In this document: positions 1 to 10,402 of the stretch, piece by piece | Layout: each line of letters starts with the position of its first letter | Numbering within the stretch: the first letter of the stretch is position 1 | Assembly (NCBI GenBank): GCA_005408345.1 | Contig: SEMN01000535.1 | Coordinates: forward strand, 295,791-359,790 | Length of the DNA: 64,000 bases | Source of the DNA: Macquaria australasica | Taxonomy: Eukaryota; Chordata; Actinopteri; Centrarchiformes; Percichthyidae | Direction: 5' to 3' | Notes under the pieces: generated by a model | Database searches by the model: none | What the model saw: the letters and a program-made list of their open reading frames with translations, nothing else | What the model was told of the DNA's origin: nothing | Position numbers and translations under genes: made by a program

Positions 1-607
1 GGGTAGCCAGAGTAAGGGTTGTAGTAGTTGGAGCTCTGGATGTCAGTATAGTCACACTGGGAGCTGGAGAAAGAGGCTGCAGCCGAGGCAGCTGAAGTGG
101 CTGATGTGACACAGGCCTGGCTGCTGTAGGAGCCGTAATCGGAGTGTGAGGGTGACCTGTGGGAGTGCTCGCTGTAGTGGCTGGGGCTCAGTTGCTCCGT
201 TTTAATGTGGAGCCGGTGCTGGCCCACCTCGCCGGCGGAGGGAGAGGTGGAGGACATGGTGCTCTTGCGGCTCCATGCTGACCCGTTGGCGCCTGCGTGG
301 CTGTATGAGGAAGTGTAAGAGCCACCAGGCGCTGGAGCCTGCCCGTGGCTGTGGTCTGAAGGCAGGGCGGAGGAGCCTGAGGCGTGGCCGTTGAGCGGGA
401 GGTACTGGTCAAACTCATGCACGTCAAAGGTCTCCATGTTGCTGATGACATCAGTGCTGAGCTCAGAGATGTCTACGTTGCTGAAGTCGATGTTTTGCCT
501 GCTGCTGTCAACAAGACGACGGCCTTCATGTTTCAGATCCTGCTTCACCCCGTGGTGCAGGTCTGTTTTGGGAGTAGTGGGCGGTGTAGGGGGACCATGG
601 GGCTGCC
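1..607 (-). CDS. sox8: sox8 coding exon 3 (5' part; 3' end outside window)
   Basis: The acceptor reads TTTTCAG|GGCAGCCC on the minus strand; the GG completes the Gly218 codon, giving HAGQPHGPPTPP across the junction. The exon stays open to base 1 and codes for residues 219-419. It holds the central K2-type activation region (PPTPPTTPKT, NIDFSNVDISELSTDVISN, ETFDVHEFDQYLPLNGH), the RLHIKTEQLSPSHYSEHSH segment with its sumoylation-type lysine, and a Ser/Tyr-rich C-terminal activation region (SQCDYTDIQSSNYYNPYSGY). About 30-50 more residues, ending in a QPVYTxLTRP-like tail in relatives, should follow outside the window. Confidence 0.94.
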
Positions 608-1787
608 CTGAAAAGAAAATAATATCAGAGGTGAGGCTTCATCACTCCAAATACAAAGTGATTTAAACAATTTACAGTAGCATAAAACTTTAATTCTTAA
701 AATAAAACTCACAAACTAGTTTTGTTTGATGCATTATTTCTTGTCCTCAATTTGACACCATACCTGCATGTTCAGGGTGGTGGTGTCCATCAGTCATCCC
801 TGCCAGTCCTCCCAACCCTGGTTCAGCTTTATACATGTGATGTGCCAGTTCTGCTCCTGAGTCCGAGTCACTCTGGCCTGGCTTCACATTCTTCCGCCGC
901 CGGGGCTGGTACTTGTAGTCTGGATGATCTTTCTTGTGCTGAACCCGAAGCCTCTCTGCTTCCTCTACAAACGGCCTCTTCTCACTTTCCGAGAGCAAAC
1001 TATGGTGGAAAAAAATTATAAAAAATTAAAATGTATGTAGTCAAACTAAACAAAGTTAAAAGGCTAAATTAGGTTAGATGGCCCAAGTTACTATAGAGTT
1101 TATTTATTGTCAAGAGAACAGAAGAAAATGCCAATTTTCTCTCTTAATTTCTTCTAAATCATTTACATTCAAAATTGAAACTTTTTGAAATTTAGTAAAA
1201 TGTGTATTTCCTAATTGCCAAAGCTGTTGATGTAAAATATAATTTATGAAACTATTCTGTCCATGCCCAAATCTGTAGCCATTTCCTCTGTGTCCTTTAG
1301 TTATTTTCTTTTAATAATATTCATTTACACACTCTGCATTTCTCTTTATGATAAATTAAATGTTTCCTTACCGCCACAGTTTCCCCAGAGTCTTGCTCAG
1401 TTCGGCGTTGTGCAGGTGTGGATACTGATCCGCCAGCTTTCTGCGGGCCGCTTGCGCCCAAACCATGAACGCATTCATGGGTCTCTTCACGTGAGGTTTA
1501 CTCTTCAGAGATCCGTTCCCCCTCACTGGCATGGGCACCAAGGACCAGTCGTATCCTTTGAGGACCTGAGAGACGGCGTCCCGTATGCAAGCTGGGAACC
1601 GGTCGTCATCCTCGGAGTCCAGTTTCTTGCCCAAACCGGCGAGCAGGGATCCTTGGCCGTCGGAGCCTGTCGGTGAGGACGGAGCATCGGAGTCGGACTC
1701 GTCCTGGGACATGGAGCTGTTTGTGCCCGATGGACTGCACGGCTGGTCGCTGACACACTTGTCATGCTCCTCTGTCATTTTTAACAT
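1..1787 (-). CDS. sox8: SoxE transcription factor Sox8 (three exons, C-terminus cut by window edge)
   Basis: Sox8 is a nuclear HMG-box transcription factor of the SoxE group (Sox8/9/10), acting in neural crest, gonad, glia and skeleton. The spliced reading frame gives 419 residues before the window ends; human SOX8 has about 446. Visible in order: a Ser/Asp-rich N-terminus, the SoxE dimerisation segment (about 60-97, containing FPACIRDAVSQVLKGYDW), the HMG box (about 98-176), a basic QPRRRK tail, a PPTPPTTPKT transactivation segment (about 223-232), NIDFSNVDISELS (256-268), FDQYLP (283-288) and an IKTE sumoylation-type motif (352-355). Sox8 is preferred over Sox9 and Sox10 because of the SDSDAP and SDSDSGAEL segments, FPACIRDAV, LLSESEKRPF and DGHHH. 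The start at 1787 is the first in-frame ATG, has A at -3, and gives MLKMTEE, resembling mammalian MLDMSEA. Teleosts can carry sox8 duplicates; I cannot say whether this is an a or b copy. Confidence 0.96.
764..999 (-). CDS. sox8: sox8 coding exon 2
   Basis: This 236-nt exon codes for residues 139-217 plus one base of codon 218. The acceptor reads CCATAG|TTTGCTC and the donor GCAG|GTATGG on the minus strand. It completes the HMG box (LLSESEKRPFVEEAERLRVQ, then HKKDHPDYKYQPRRRK). It continues into the variable linker with SDSDSGAEL, MYKAEPGLGG and DGHHHPEHAG. The linker wording is one of the clearest signs that the gene is Sox8. Intron 1 (1000-1371) is 372 bp and intron 2 (608-763) is 156 bp, both compact. 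Confidence 0.95.
1372..1787 (-). CDS. sox8: sox8 coding exon 1
   Basis: This 416-nt exon codes for residues 1-138 and two bases of codon 139. It carries the N-terminal acidic/serine-rich segment, the dimerisation domain and the first half of the HMG box, including PHVKRPMNAFMVW and the stretch ending KTLGKLWR. It ends at a good donor (GCG|GTAAGG on the minus strand) inside the Arg codon after LGKLW. That is the conserved SoxE intron position within the HMG box. The next in-frame ATG is codon 4, so a short alternative start is possible. Confidence 0.95.
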
Positions 1788-2087
1788 TATTTGTTCAGCC
1801 CCTTGGGATGAAAATCCGAAAATGTAATCTTCAGTTAAAAACAAAACGCAAATGTTACCACTGAATTCAAGCGCGCAGCAAAGTGGCCAGTGCGCCTTTT
1901 ACGCACGGTGCGCCACAGTAAATTCCTTTAACAATTTCAGTCAATACGAGTCCGTTGTTTTCCTTCTGCTTCCCTGTTTGTTTGTCTTCGTGAGTGTTGT
2001 TTTCCTAGGCTGTCATGGGAGGTGCAGTCGTGAAAGTTGTGGTCCACAATGTGAGCTGGGGAGACACACGTTACAGCAACTTGAGTT

Positions 2088-2210
2088 GGAGTTTTAAAAT
2101 CGTCACTCCACCCTCCTTCTGCGATTGGCTGGAACAAATCACCACTTTCCCCCCATTGGTTCAGGCTTCGGCTTCATTATTATAATGATTTTCTTTTTTT
2201 CATTGGTGAC
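2088..2210 (-). promoter_or_regulatory. putative sox8 core promoter: CCAAT-box cluster and TATA-like stretch
   Basis: Three ATTGG pentamers on the plus strand (2124-2128, 2155-2159, 2202-2206) are CCAAT boxes when read in the direction of sox8. They lie 300-420 bp upstream of the ATG, spaced 31 and 47 bp. A TATA-like ATTTTAAAAC (minus strand, about 2090-2100) sits about 25 bp downstream of the nearest box. Arrays of CCAAT boxes at such spacing are typical NF-Y-bound promoters. The motifs are seen; the promoter function and start site are inferred. The region from 1788 to 2087 would then be mostly 5' UTR. Confidence 0.4.
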
Positions 2211-3855
2211 ACAGCTCTGTTTTTATTAAAGTTGCACACGTTGTGTGACAAACAGCCACAAATGTATAATGCTGTTAGAAAATGTAATGGGTTCAGAAAT
2301 TACTGTTTAAAAACAGGATGTTTATTTTTTTTCCTGTTATTAATACAGCAAATGTAAACATCTTCGATCTTTAAATGTATGCATAAGTCAACACCTAAAT
2401 TAAAAAGTAATATGATTATTGCAATATGAGCCGCAATGTTTGTATACAATGTCACTTTCCTGTTGATATACAGGATTTTATTTCTTTAAAAAGTAATTTT
2501 GATGTTATAAATGCATTTAGAATGACAGAAAATAATGAAATTAATTTGTATATTTTACTGTCAAAGAATAGTCAAGACATAATAAATATGTTGAAAGCTA
2601 AAAGTAGATTTTTTTAGAAAAGTAATTATCATTTCTTACTGAGATGAAGATTGAGCTTTAACATCTGACTCTGGCTCCAAGTGAACTTGATCTAAACAAG
2701 AATCGAACATCAGAAAAAGAATGAAGGCTGATATTCAAGTTTTTATTCTCTCAGATAACACAGAACAGTGAAGTATTAACATTCTCAAAAATGCTACGCT
2801 TTTGTTAATTTAGTCAAACATAAAATGACAAATGTGTGAAAGTTTGTAACAAACTAATTTGCAGCAGGGTTGCAAATTATAGCTAATACATCATTCATGT
2901 CAGGTCATTCATCTCTCGTTGAATAATCTCATTGTCACAGAGACAGGATGATGCTCCCTCCCACTAGTTAGCACTGATGGCTGTGTTTCTTTCTTTGGCT
3001 ATAAAACCATATTTAATAATTGCTTATAACAATCATTCATCAACGTTTTTTAGGCAAGTTCAATGCGTGATATTAATCCTTTCATGTCTGTCTAATCTAA
3101 ACAAACGATCATGACTCCCGAAACAAATACTCTCACTCCTGAACTGACTCCTGACTGAAACGTGTGTTTGCTTCGATAACAAAAGCCTCAAACGTCTCAG
3201 GCCTTTTGTGAGCCCAATTATTGCTTCGATAAATGTTCCAAATTTAGAAGAGGAAGTTAATTTGTCCCAGCAGTCTGTCTGTGATCCATACGTCACTTCT
3301 CACCACCAGTGAAGCAGGCACTTTTATGACACTGAAGATATAAAGAGCAGAGGAGATAAGCGGGTAGATTGAATCACTGCCTTTGTTAAAGGTGTCTTTG
3401 TTTTCATGTATTGTGGGGCGATTTTTATCACCAGCCTCCCTGTGAAAAGACAAGGTATGCTTGTGCTGGACGGCAGTTTGCTTTGCTCGATGCACACTGC
3501 AGGTGGCTGAGAGAAGAAGAGAGTTTGTAATGTGGAAATAATAGATATTGTGGTTTACAGTACAGAGTTTACTGCAAGAAAGGTAATGGATTGCACAGTA
3601 AGGTAAGAAGTTTTCATTGTGTGTTTGTTAACAATAGGCTTAAGAAGCAAAGGGCCTTGCCAGTGAATTTGAATGAAACAATATTGTATTTGATGTCTAA
3701 AGAAGGATCATGTGTCAATACAAAATTACTTTTTTTTTTTGTTGTTGAAAATTTCTATCACAAACGATAAAATGGAAGTGCTCCTTTGGTCTGTCCCAAG
3801 CTGCCTTTCTTTCTAACAGCTGCTGTCAAAGCACTTGGTTGGGTCAAGTTCAGTG

Positions 3856-3857
<2 letters not shown>
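2211..3857. other. Intergenic, AT-rich, no gene seen
   Basis: I find no coding exon or RNA gene here. Open frames are short, overlap on both strands and show no recognisable domain. Short homopolymer runs (poly-T around 3730) are the only simple structure. Confidence 0.6.

Positions 3858-3939
<82 letters not shown>
3858..3939. repeat. (TG)41 microsatellite
   Basis: This is an uninterrupted TG dinucleotide run of 82 bp. Overlapping frames read as Cys-Val or Thr-His repeats and are not genes. Pure tracts of this length mutate readily and can form Z-DNA. Confidence 0.97.
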
Positions 3940-3942
<3 letters not shown>

Positions 3943-6900
3943 AGACAGACAGGACAGCGGCTAGTTGTCAAACATGAATGACTCTGGCTTCGTTCTCGTG
4001 CTGCTCCACACATGGAAAAGTATTTACTGTGTGTGTGCATGCGTGTGTGAGCATATAAGACTGAGATATGTAGAACTGTAGAGCTTTTTGTCAGGGCTCA
4101 AGCACGTGTGAACTTAATGTATTGCATTTTATTCAAACAGAAAAATCTAAATATTTTGATATTTTGTAATGAAATATTAGACGTCATATTACATGTCTCT
4201 CTCTCGTATGTTGTTCTCACAGGATTAACTACATTCACTTTTATCAGGTTAGTGTTAATTTGAAATAAAATAAATGAAATAAAAAGCACTCAGTGAGTAC
4301 AAACCTCCATTAATTCATCAATTTGCTGTAACACACAAGACATAATTCCTGTCACTTACGCATAAATTAAATAGATTTTCTCATCTGTTTAACATTCTCT
4401 TTGGATTTGTAATTAAATCTTTTTTTTTTGTTTGTTTGTGTCACATGTAATGCTAGAAATCCCTGTTCCCAATCACCATTAAAAATGAATCAGCTGTTCC
4501 TGCCTCAAGTCCTGTCTCCCCACTGAATTTCATGGAAATCCTTCCGTCAGGGTTGAGGTATATCCTGCCGACAGACGGACAAACAAACACGCAAATCAAT
4601 ATTAATCAAACCAGCGTGTCATAGTTCAAAAAGTGCTCCATTTGGTTTGTATTTATTGGAGAAAATAAACAGCACACTCAGCAGCTGACTGTTCCTCCTG
4701 CTCCTCACCAGTCAACTCATCTCAGGTAGAATGACCCTGAGGATGAATCAAGATGAGCGATGAGTGACAGCTGCCGTCAAGCCCTGCTTAGCTGTGAGAC
4801 AGTCTTGGTTTCTGGGTAGAGAGAAAGAGACAGACTTAAAACAGACTCCAGCCTTCCCCCTTCATGCCTCCCTGTATTGTGGGGAGAAACTCTGGCCAGA
4901 GTTTGTGGGCTCTGGGCTCTTGATTAGAAAAGGAAGGAGCAACAGAGGAGAGGTAACCGCGCATGAACCTTAAGTGTCCCAAAGAATGAAGGAAGGTTTT
5001 CATTTTCCTATTTTTGCGAGATGCATCTCAAAGGAAAAGACCAGAGTAAAGATTTTCAGATTTTTTTTTCCCGGGCCTTAGCAGGGCATGTTAGCCCATT
5101 TCTCCTGGGCCTTAGTCACTTCTACCCCACATGTAAATTATACTCTCTGGCTCCTAATGTGCATACAAAATTAAATTACACAGTCACCCACAGGAATCTT
5201 GCTCCCTTTGGTCTCTGCTTCTGTGTTTTAATACACTTAGGCACATTTCTTCACTCAAGCCAAGTTATAGGATGGAGTACGTTGAGCAGATAAACTGGCA
5301 TAAATGGCCACAGCATTGTGCAGTATAGAAAAGAGTTTTAGATGTGTCAGGATGATGTCAGCGTCCATAAAGGTCATCAAGTTCATAAAACCAAAGTTGG
5401 ATAAATGTCTGCTATGCATACAACAAAATATTGCATGCAAACCATATATTTAATATTTAAATCCCTATTTTTGTGCGTGATGTATAAATTCTGCACCACA
5501 AATACCCTGATAGAATTTATACTCAAGTATAAAGAACAACTATGGGAACCCGTGTCTGTACAGCCACCACAGCGCCCTAACCCTAACCCAAACAGCAGGC
5601 CTTCATTCTGTTAAATAATCTCACTGATTGCACACTTAGTCAGTGTAAACTTGCTGAACTGTGGAGACTGGCATGCCCTCCCTCTCACCCAGACAATCCC
5701 GACCACTGCCTAACCACATGTGGAACAAGCTCCTGGGCTGCTAACAAGTCATATTTCACCCCTGCACCACATCAACCAGACCACTTCTATCTTTGGTTTC
5801 ACACACTCAGAAAGAAGGTAATTAGTGCAAAATTTACAGTTGCAGCAAATGCGACTGTGAGGCAAGAACCCAGGTTTCAGAATATCTCTGACTAGAAAAT
5901 CCTATATTTTACAGGCCTGGTGAAGTCATAAGACCTGGTATTGTTACATCTTTAGGTGAAAAGATTCAGATGATTTTCCAGCCAGGTTCACACACACATT
6001 AACTCTCAGTGATGGATGTTCTTACTCCTCCTTTCTGTTCCATCTCTACTCATCCCACCCCCTTTGGAAGTTGGATGGTGGATGTTTTCCATTTTGGTCT
6101 GTGGCCAAATGTATTTTCCAGGTTTTCTACTTAGTGAGGTTGAGGACCTGGGGATGTTTGACTCCACTGGATCTAATCACAGTCCAACCCCCATGACAGC
6201 TGCTGTGTGTTAGGACCTCCCATTGACCCCTGACCCTGCACTATCCTAAATTCATTCTATTAAAACACCATAATGAGGGGTTTACTGGACCAATTGCAGG
6301 TTTTATTTAAACCTATTAGTAGACGCAGAGAGGTGGAGGGGAGGGGTTGCACTGTGAGGAGGGAAGGAAGGGAGTTTTGAATAGATTGAAGGGGGAGTGT
6401 TTGAAACTGAAGGAAACAATTAGTCCAAAACGTCTCAGGGTGTGTTTGGCCTTCGGCCACACTCGTTTTTAATGTCAGGAGTATAAAAAGAGCTCAAGTG
6501 TTTCCAGATTATTTGCTGTGTTTTCTCCCTGACACGTAACTGTTTTGTGAGGCGGCGGTTTTGCTTGTGATAGTTCTGTATGTTCATATGAACTAGAGAT
6601 TATGGGCGGACAGGTTTTGGAAGCTGCTCTAGTAGCAGGTCAGGAAGGATTATGTTAAATCATTCACTAGTTTCCTCAAGGCTTTTCTGTAAATCTTTGA
6701 TCTGCAAACTGTCAGTAGGTATCTTGGTTGTGACTCCAATGAGTACACATGCAAGAACACTTTATGCGTACATTTGTGAAGTTGACACAAACGTTTTGTT
6801 TGAACGTCGCCTAAAGGTAAAGCTCAGGGTTGATTGTTGGAGAACAGATCAGTGAGCTTCCATTTTAATCATCCGTGTGCAGAGAAAATGTCCAGTCCTG

Positions 6901-9100
6901 CTTATTTTCTTCTGATGTGACAGCATAAATGCTAAGACGTTCAGCAGAGATGACACTTCCCATGGTGTATCTTGTCCCAGAGTTGTCCCAAGAGAAGCGT
7001 ATGTGGGTTCTTTTTTTTTTTTTTACGCTTTCTGATCTACACCCCCCTCTTTCTGTCTTTCTTCTCTCTCATCTTCACAGCATATGTTCTGCATAAAACT
7101 TGCGGTGTGCTCAGTCTTCCACATTGTCTCCTTTTTTGATCCTTGATTCTCATAAATCATCTCCCTAATTTGCCTGTGAATTAGATGGTGCGGGACATGT
7201 AGACATTCAGGACAGGGCTCATGGGCTGCGAGAGAACAGAGAGCCCACCCCTTGACTTTACGGGAAATGGGAGGCCGCTCCACAAAAGCAAAGGACTATT
7301 TAGAGGACTTGTCTGGCTGCTGGGACTTTGCCTCACAGAGCTAAGATAACTGTGGTGGATTGTTTTTATTTGCGGATAATTAAAACAAGAATAAAAAGCC
7401 ATTTGCACTGCTCATTTTTATGTCCCTTTTATATGAGCTCAAGACTGAGCAAATGTGCACGTGCATACACACGTTTACACATACAAGTGTGTAGCAAGTG
7501 AGCGCGGCGCACACAGACCAGCACAGTATGAAACCTAAATCTCTTGTGTACAATTCATATATTACAGGATAATTTATAAGCTATTGAAATGATTATTGGT
7601 GAAGTGGATCAAATTCTCCAATTAGGCTTTCAGTGTGCCAGCCAAGACTTTCAATGTTTATGAGCAGCAGTTAGTCTGTCTGTCTCCAGCCTGTCTGTAA
7701 CCTCTAATAGAAACACTACACTGAAAAACACATCAGCACACCTGCTGCTAACCGCATGAGGAGGCTGAGCGTGTTGTGATCATCTGAATCAGTGTTGTAA
7801 TGTATTATATGATGTTACAGCTCTGAAATAATTTCCATGGGTTGATGATGGTTAATTTACTGCACAAATGGAAACTGGTTAGTGCTTTAACATTTTATAA
7901 AAGGTGATTCACCGACAGGATAGTTGTAAAACAAATATTGCTTCATTTTTGTACATATTGCATACGCAGTATATGCAAATTTACAACTTATGTTATAGAT
8001 TAACTATATAATACATTAGTTTATGGGTAGAGAGGCAAAGAAGGAACGTTTGAAGCTGCAGAAATGCGCTCCCCATCCTCCTCCATAACTACTAATGTGC
8101 TGTGTATAGTCAACGCGTATCCTTGTACCCCTATAAACACCCATCAGGGTCTGCATTACTGACCAGACAAACCAGCATTGCAACATTATCCAGAGATTAG
8201 CACCATGCACAGACACGGTCAGCCACAGTACAGATCTGTTGTCAAAAAGGCTCAAATTAAATCATGGTGCCTGACATGTCGTCACCATGGGAAAGTAGCT
8301 TAGCAATGCACTTTCTCAACTGGCCAAGGCAGCGCCCCTCCATCCTATAGGTTACTACTGATATTGTAAAAACATCTTCTTCTTCTTCCAATTTACGTCA
8401 TTGTTTGCTTTCACTTTGGGGGAGTTTATGTTATCTGTCAGTTGGCGTTGTTGTGAACGGTTGTAACTGGTAGCTTACGATGGTGTGGAGTGAGACAAGT
8501 GAAATGATTTGCGCTCCTCGTTGTGAGATTTAGCATTTAGATAGTAATTAGCCAGTAGGTTAGTAAAGTCTGCTATCTCCAGTGGCTGTAACGCATTAAC
8601 CTAACGAGTTCATGTGTACAGTAGATGCGTGCAGTAATGTAATCACTTTTTTCAGCAACAAGTAGTGTACAATTTGAAATTCAGTATTTACCTTAGTTAT
8701 TCATCGCAGTAACACTCACTTTCTTCAACATTCTGCTGAGTCAGATTGTTCGCTGTCTTACCAGGAGTTTGGTGGAGTGATGGATATCAGTTTGGTCTTA
8801 CTGCGATCAGTAAAGAGACTCCTCTGGTACGTGTCAGCTTGGCACAGGGGCTGGAGGTGTGAAGAGGCCTCTGCCAAACCTGTACCAAAAGAGGAGGAAT
8901 GCACCAGCCAGGACCTGGCTTGCTAACGTTAGCCACTGGCAAGCCTACAGGGATTTGTTCAGAGTCGGAGGCTGTGTGAACCCTGCAAGGACAGGACTTC
9001 TGGAGTGCTGCTGCATGCAGTCACGGGGGCTAACTTTAAGTTAGCTGTTGATGGTCAGTGTTTTTTTGTTTTTGTTTAACATGTTGTAAATACAGTGACG
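3940..9100. other. Intergenic region between sox8 and first dispersed repeats
   Basis: About 5 kb without a supportable gene. It contains a short LINE/SINE-tail-like fragment (4520-4595), a telomere-like CCCTAACCCTAACCC (about 5576-5590), and a TAAT-rich block around 7130-7240 that resembles a conserved non-coding element. Around 8930-9045 there are two short GCTAAC-type palindromes. The remaining sequence shows nothing I can name. Confidence 0.5.
4520..4595 (+). mobile_element. Short relic resembling a fish LINE/SINE 3' end
   Basis: The stretch contains TTTCATGGAAATCCTTCCGT followed by CTGCCGACAGACGGACAAAC and AAACA-type repeats. A 'fails-to-vary' segment of the type tttcatggaaatcctt...gacagacaaacaaac is one I recall as a common 3' end of dispersed retroelements in fish. 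No coding part or target duplication was found, so the family and exact limits are uncertain. Confidence 0.35.
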
Positions 9101-9112
9101 TGTGGGTGTGAA

Positions 9113-9235
9113 GGCTTTGACGAGTAATGTAACCAATTACTAGTAATTTGTAAAGTAACGTAATTACTTTTTCAATGAGTAATAGGTAATGAGTAATTAA
9201 TGACATTTTTCAAGTAGCTTGCCCAACACTGCATG
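9113..9235. repeat. AGTAA/TTACT-rich dispersed repeat fragment
   Basis: The segment is a dense mixture of AGTAA and TTACT words (ACGAGTAATGTAACCAATTA, GTAACGTAATTACTTTTTCA, GGTAATGAGTAATTAATGAC) and closes with TTGCCCAACACTG. This layout matches a high-copy teleost dispersed repeat that I recognise from many loci. It is probably a non-autonomous element or its relic. I could not find flanking target duplications. Confidence 0.5.
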
Positions 9236-10324
9236 GGTATGTCATGAAAATAGCCAGAAGCAGCAAGTCAGTCTACCTTAAAAAATAAAATCCCCAGAAA
9301 ATCCTGTCCATGAACATATGATACATTTCTAAAGCACTGTTGTGCTTTTGACTCTTCTTTTTCTTTCACTTCCTGAAATATTTAGATCTGTGGAAAGTTA
9401 CTTTGTTCTTTAATCTGTCATGACGGGATATTAGGTTGACATTCTTGATCCATAGCATGCCGTATGGTTTCTCTACCAACTGTCACACACTTGCCTCAGG
9501 CAGGGAAAGAAGGAAGCACTTGTTAACCGTTTCTCACTGGTTGTAGGTACAGGGCATTTCCTGGTAGCAACTTCACTATTTCCAACTGTTTGCCTGACTT
9601 TTGCAGACACACAACAAAGTAAAAAAGAGTGTCTCATGCTGTAGCCTTCAGGTGCTTCATACAAATGCAAACAAAAAACCTGACGCTTACAGCACTCATA
9701 GCTGCACGTGAACATGAATGTACACTTAAACTAAAGCAGGTTATTTGTGTTTATTGGATTGTTGTGGGGAGTTTTGGCCATGACTGCATGGTGGTGCACA
9801 GCTACAGGTCACATGGTGTGGGAGTCCAAGGTCACCATGGTCACTTCCTGTTCCCTTTAAAGAGGTGCAGAGCTCTAGCTGGGGACAAAAGAGACCACGG
9901 AAGTACTTCTGTAGCACGAAGGATATAAAGAGTCTTTTCAGTGGACCACAAAGTCTGACCTTTTCATTCACAGAGGAATTTAACTTTCCCCAGAAGTAAC
10001 TTGCTTTGGAAATGTAGCGCTCTCCTCCACCTTCTGCTGTGTATTCATACTAATCCTGAACAGTTTTGTCGCTCAGATATGTTATTTATGTTGTTTCTGT
10101 GGAATAACACTTTTAACAGAGAATCTAGTGTTGCATAAACGGACTCAGATCAGTTTGGCTGACAGGATCAGCTTTGGTCAAGTTCAGTGTTTAACCTCTA
10201 CTGACTGGTGACTCTGTTCAGCTCTGAGGACAATCAGTGCGTAGATGAAATTACATATCTGCTGAAGATGGTCAAATCATCAACATTTGATTCCACTCAC
10301 CACACTCACCTTGGATTACCTCTC

Positions 10325-10329
<5 letters not shown>
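9236..10329. other. Intergenic, no gene seen
   Basis: About 1.1 kb of ordinary non-coding sequence. Open frames around 9473-9971 are short and overlap on opposite strands without a recognisable domain. Confidence 0.5.

Positions 10330-10400
<71 letters not shown>
10330..10400. repeat. (TG)35 microsatellite
   Basis: A pure TG run of about 70 bp. The 156-residue frame crossing it (10208-10678) is a repeat-supported chance frame with a Cys-Val core. Confidence 0.96.

Positions 10401-10402
<2 letters not shown>

Noticed and set aside
1263..1676. Plus-strand frame of 137 codons over sox8 exon 1
   Set aside because: It is the antisense shadow of the conserved sox8 HMG-box exon.
1788..1844. 19-codon in-frame N-terminal extension of Sox8
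   Set aside because: The open frame upstream of 1787 begins with TTG, not ATG; the ATG at 1787 has a good context and matches the Sox8 N-terminus.
3786..4040. Small frames with Val-Cys or Thr-His repeats
   Set aside because: They are created by the (TG)41 microsatellite. The same applies to frames at 10208-10678, 24967-25582 and 26429-26809.
5576..5590. Telomere-like CCCTAACCCTAACCC
   Set aside because: Two and a half units is too short to call an interstitial telomere; a similar short run at 40846 shows that such words arise by chance here.
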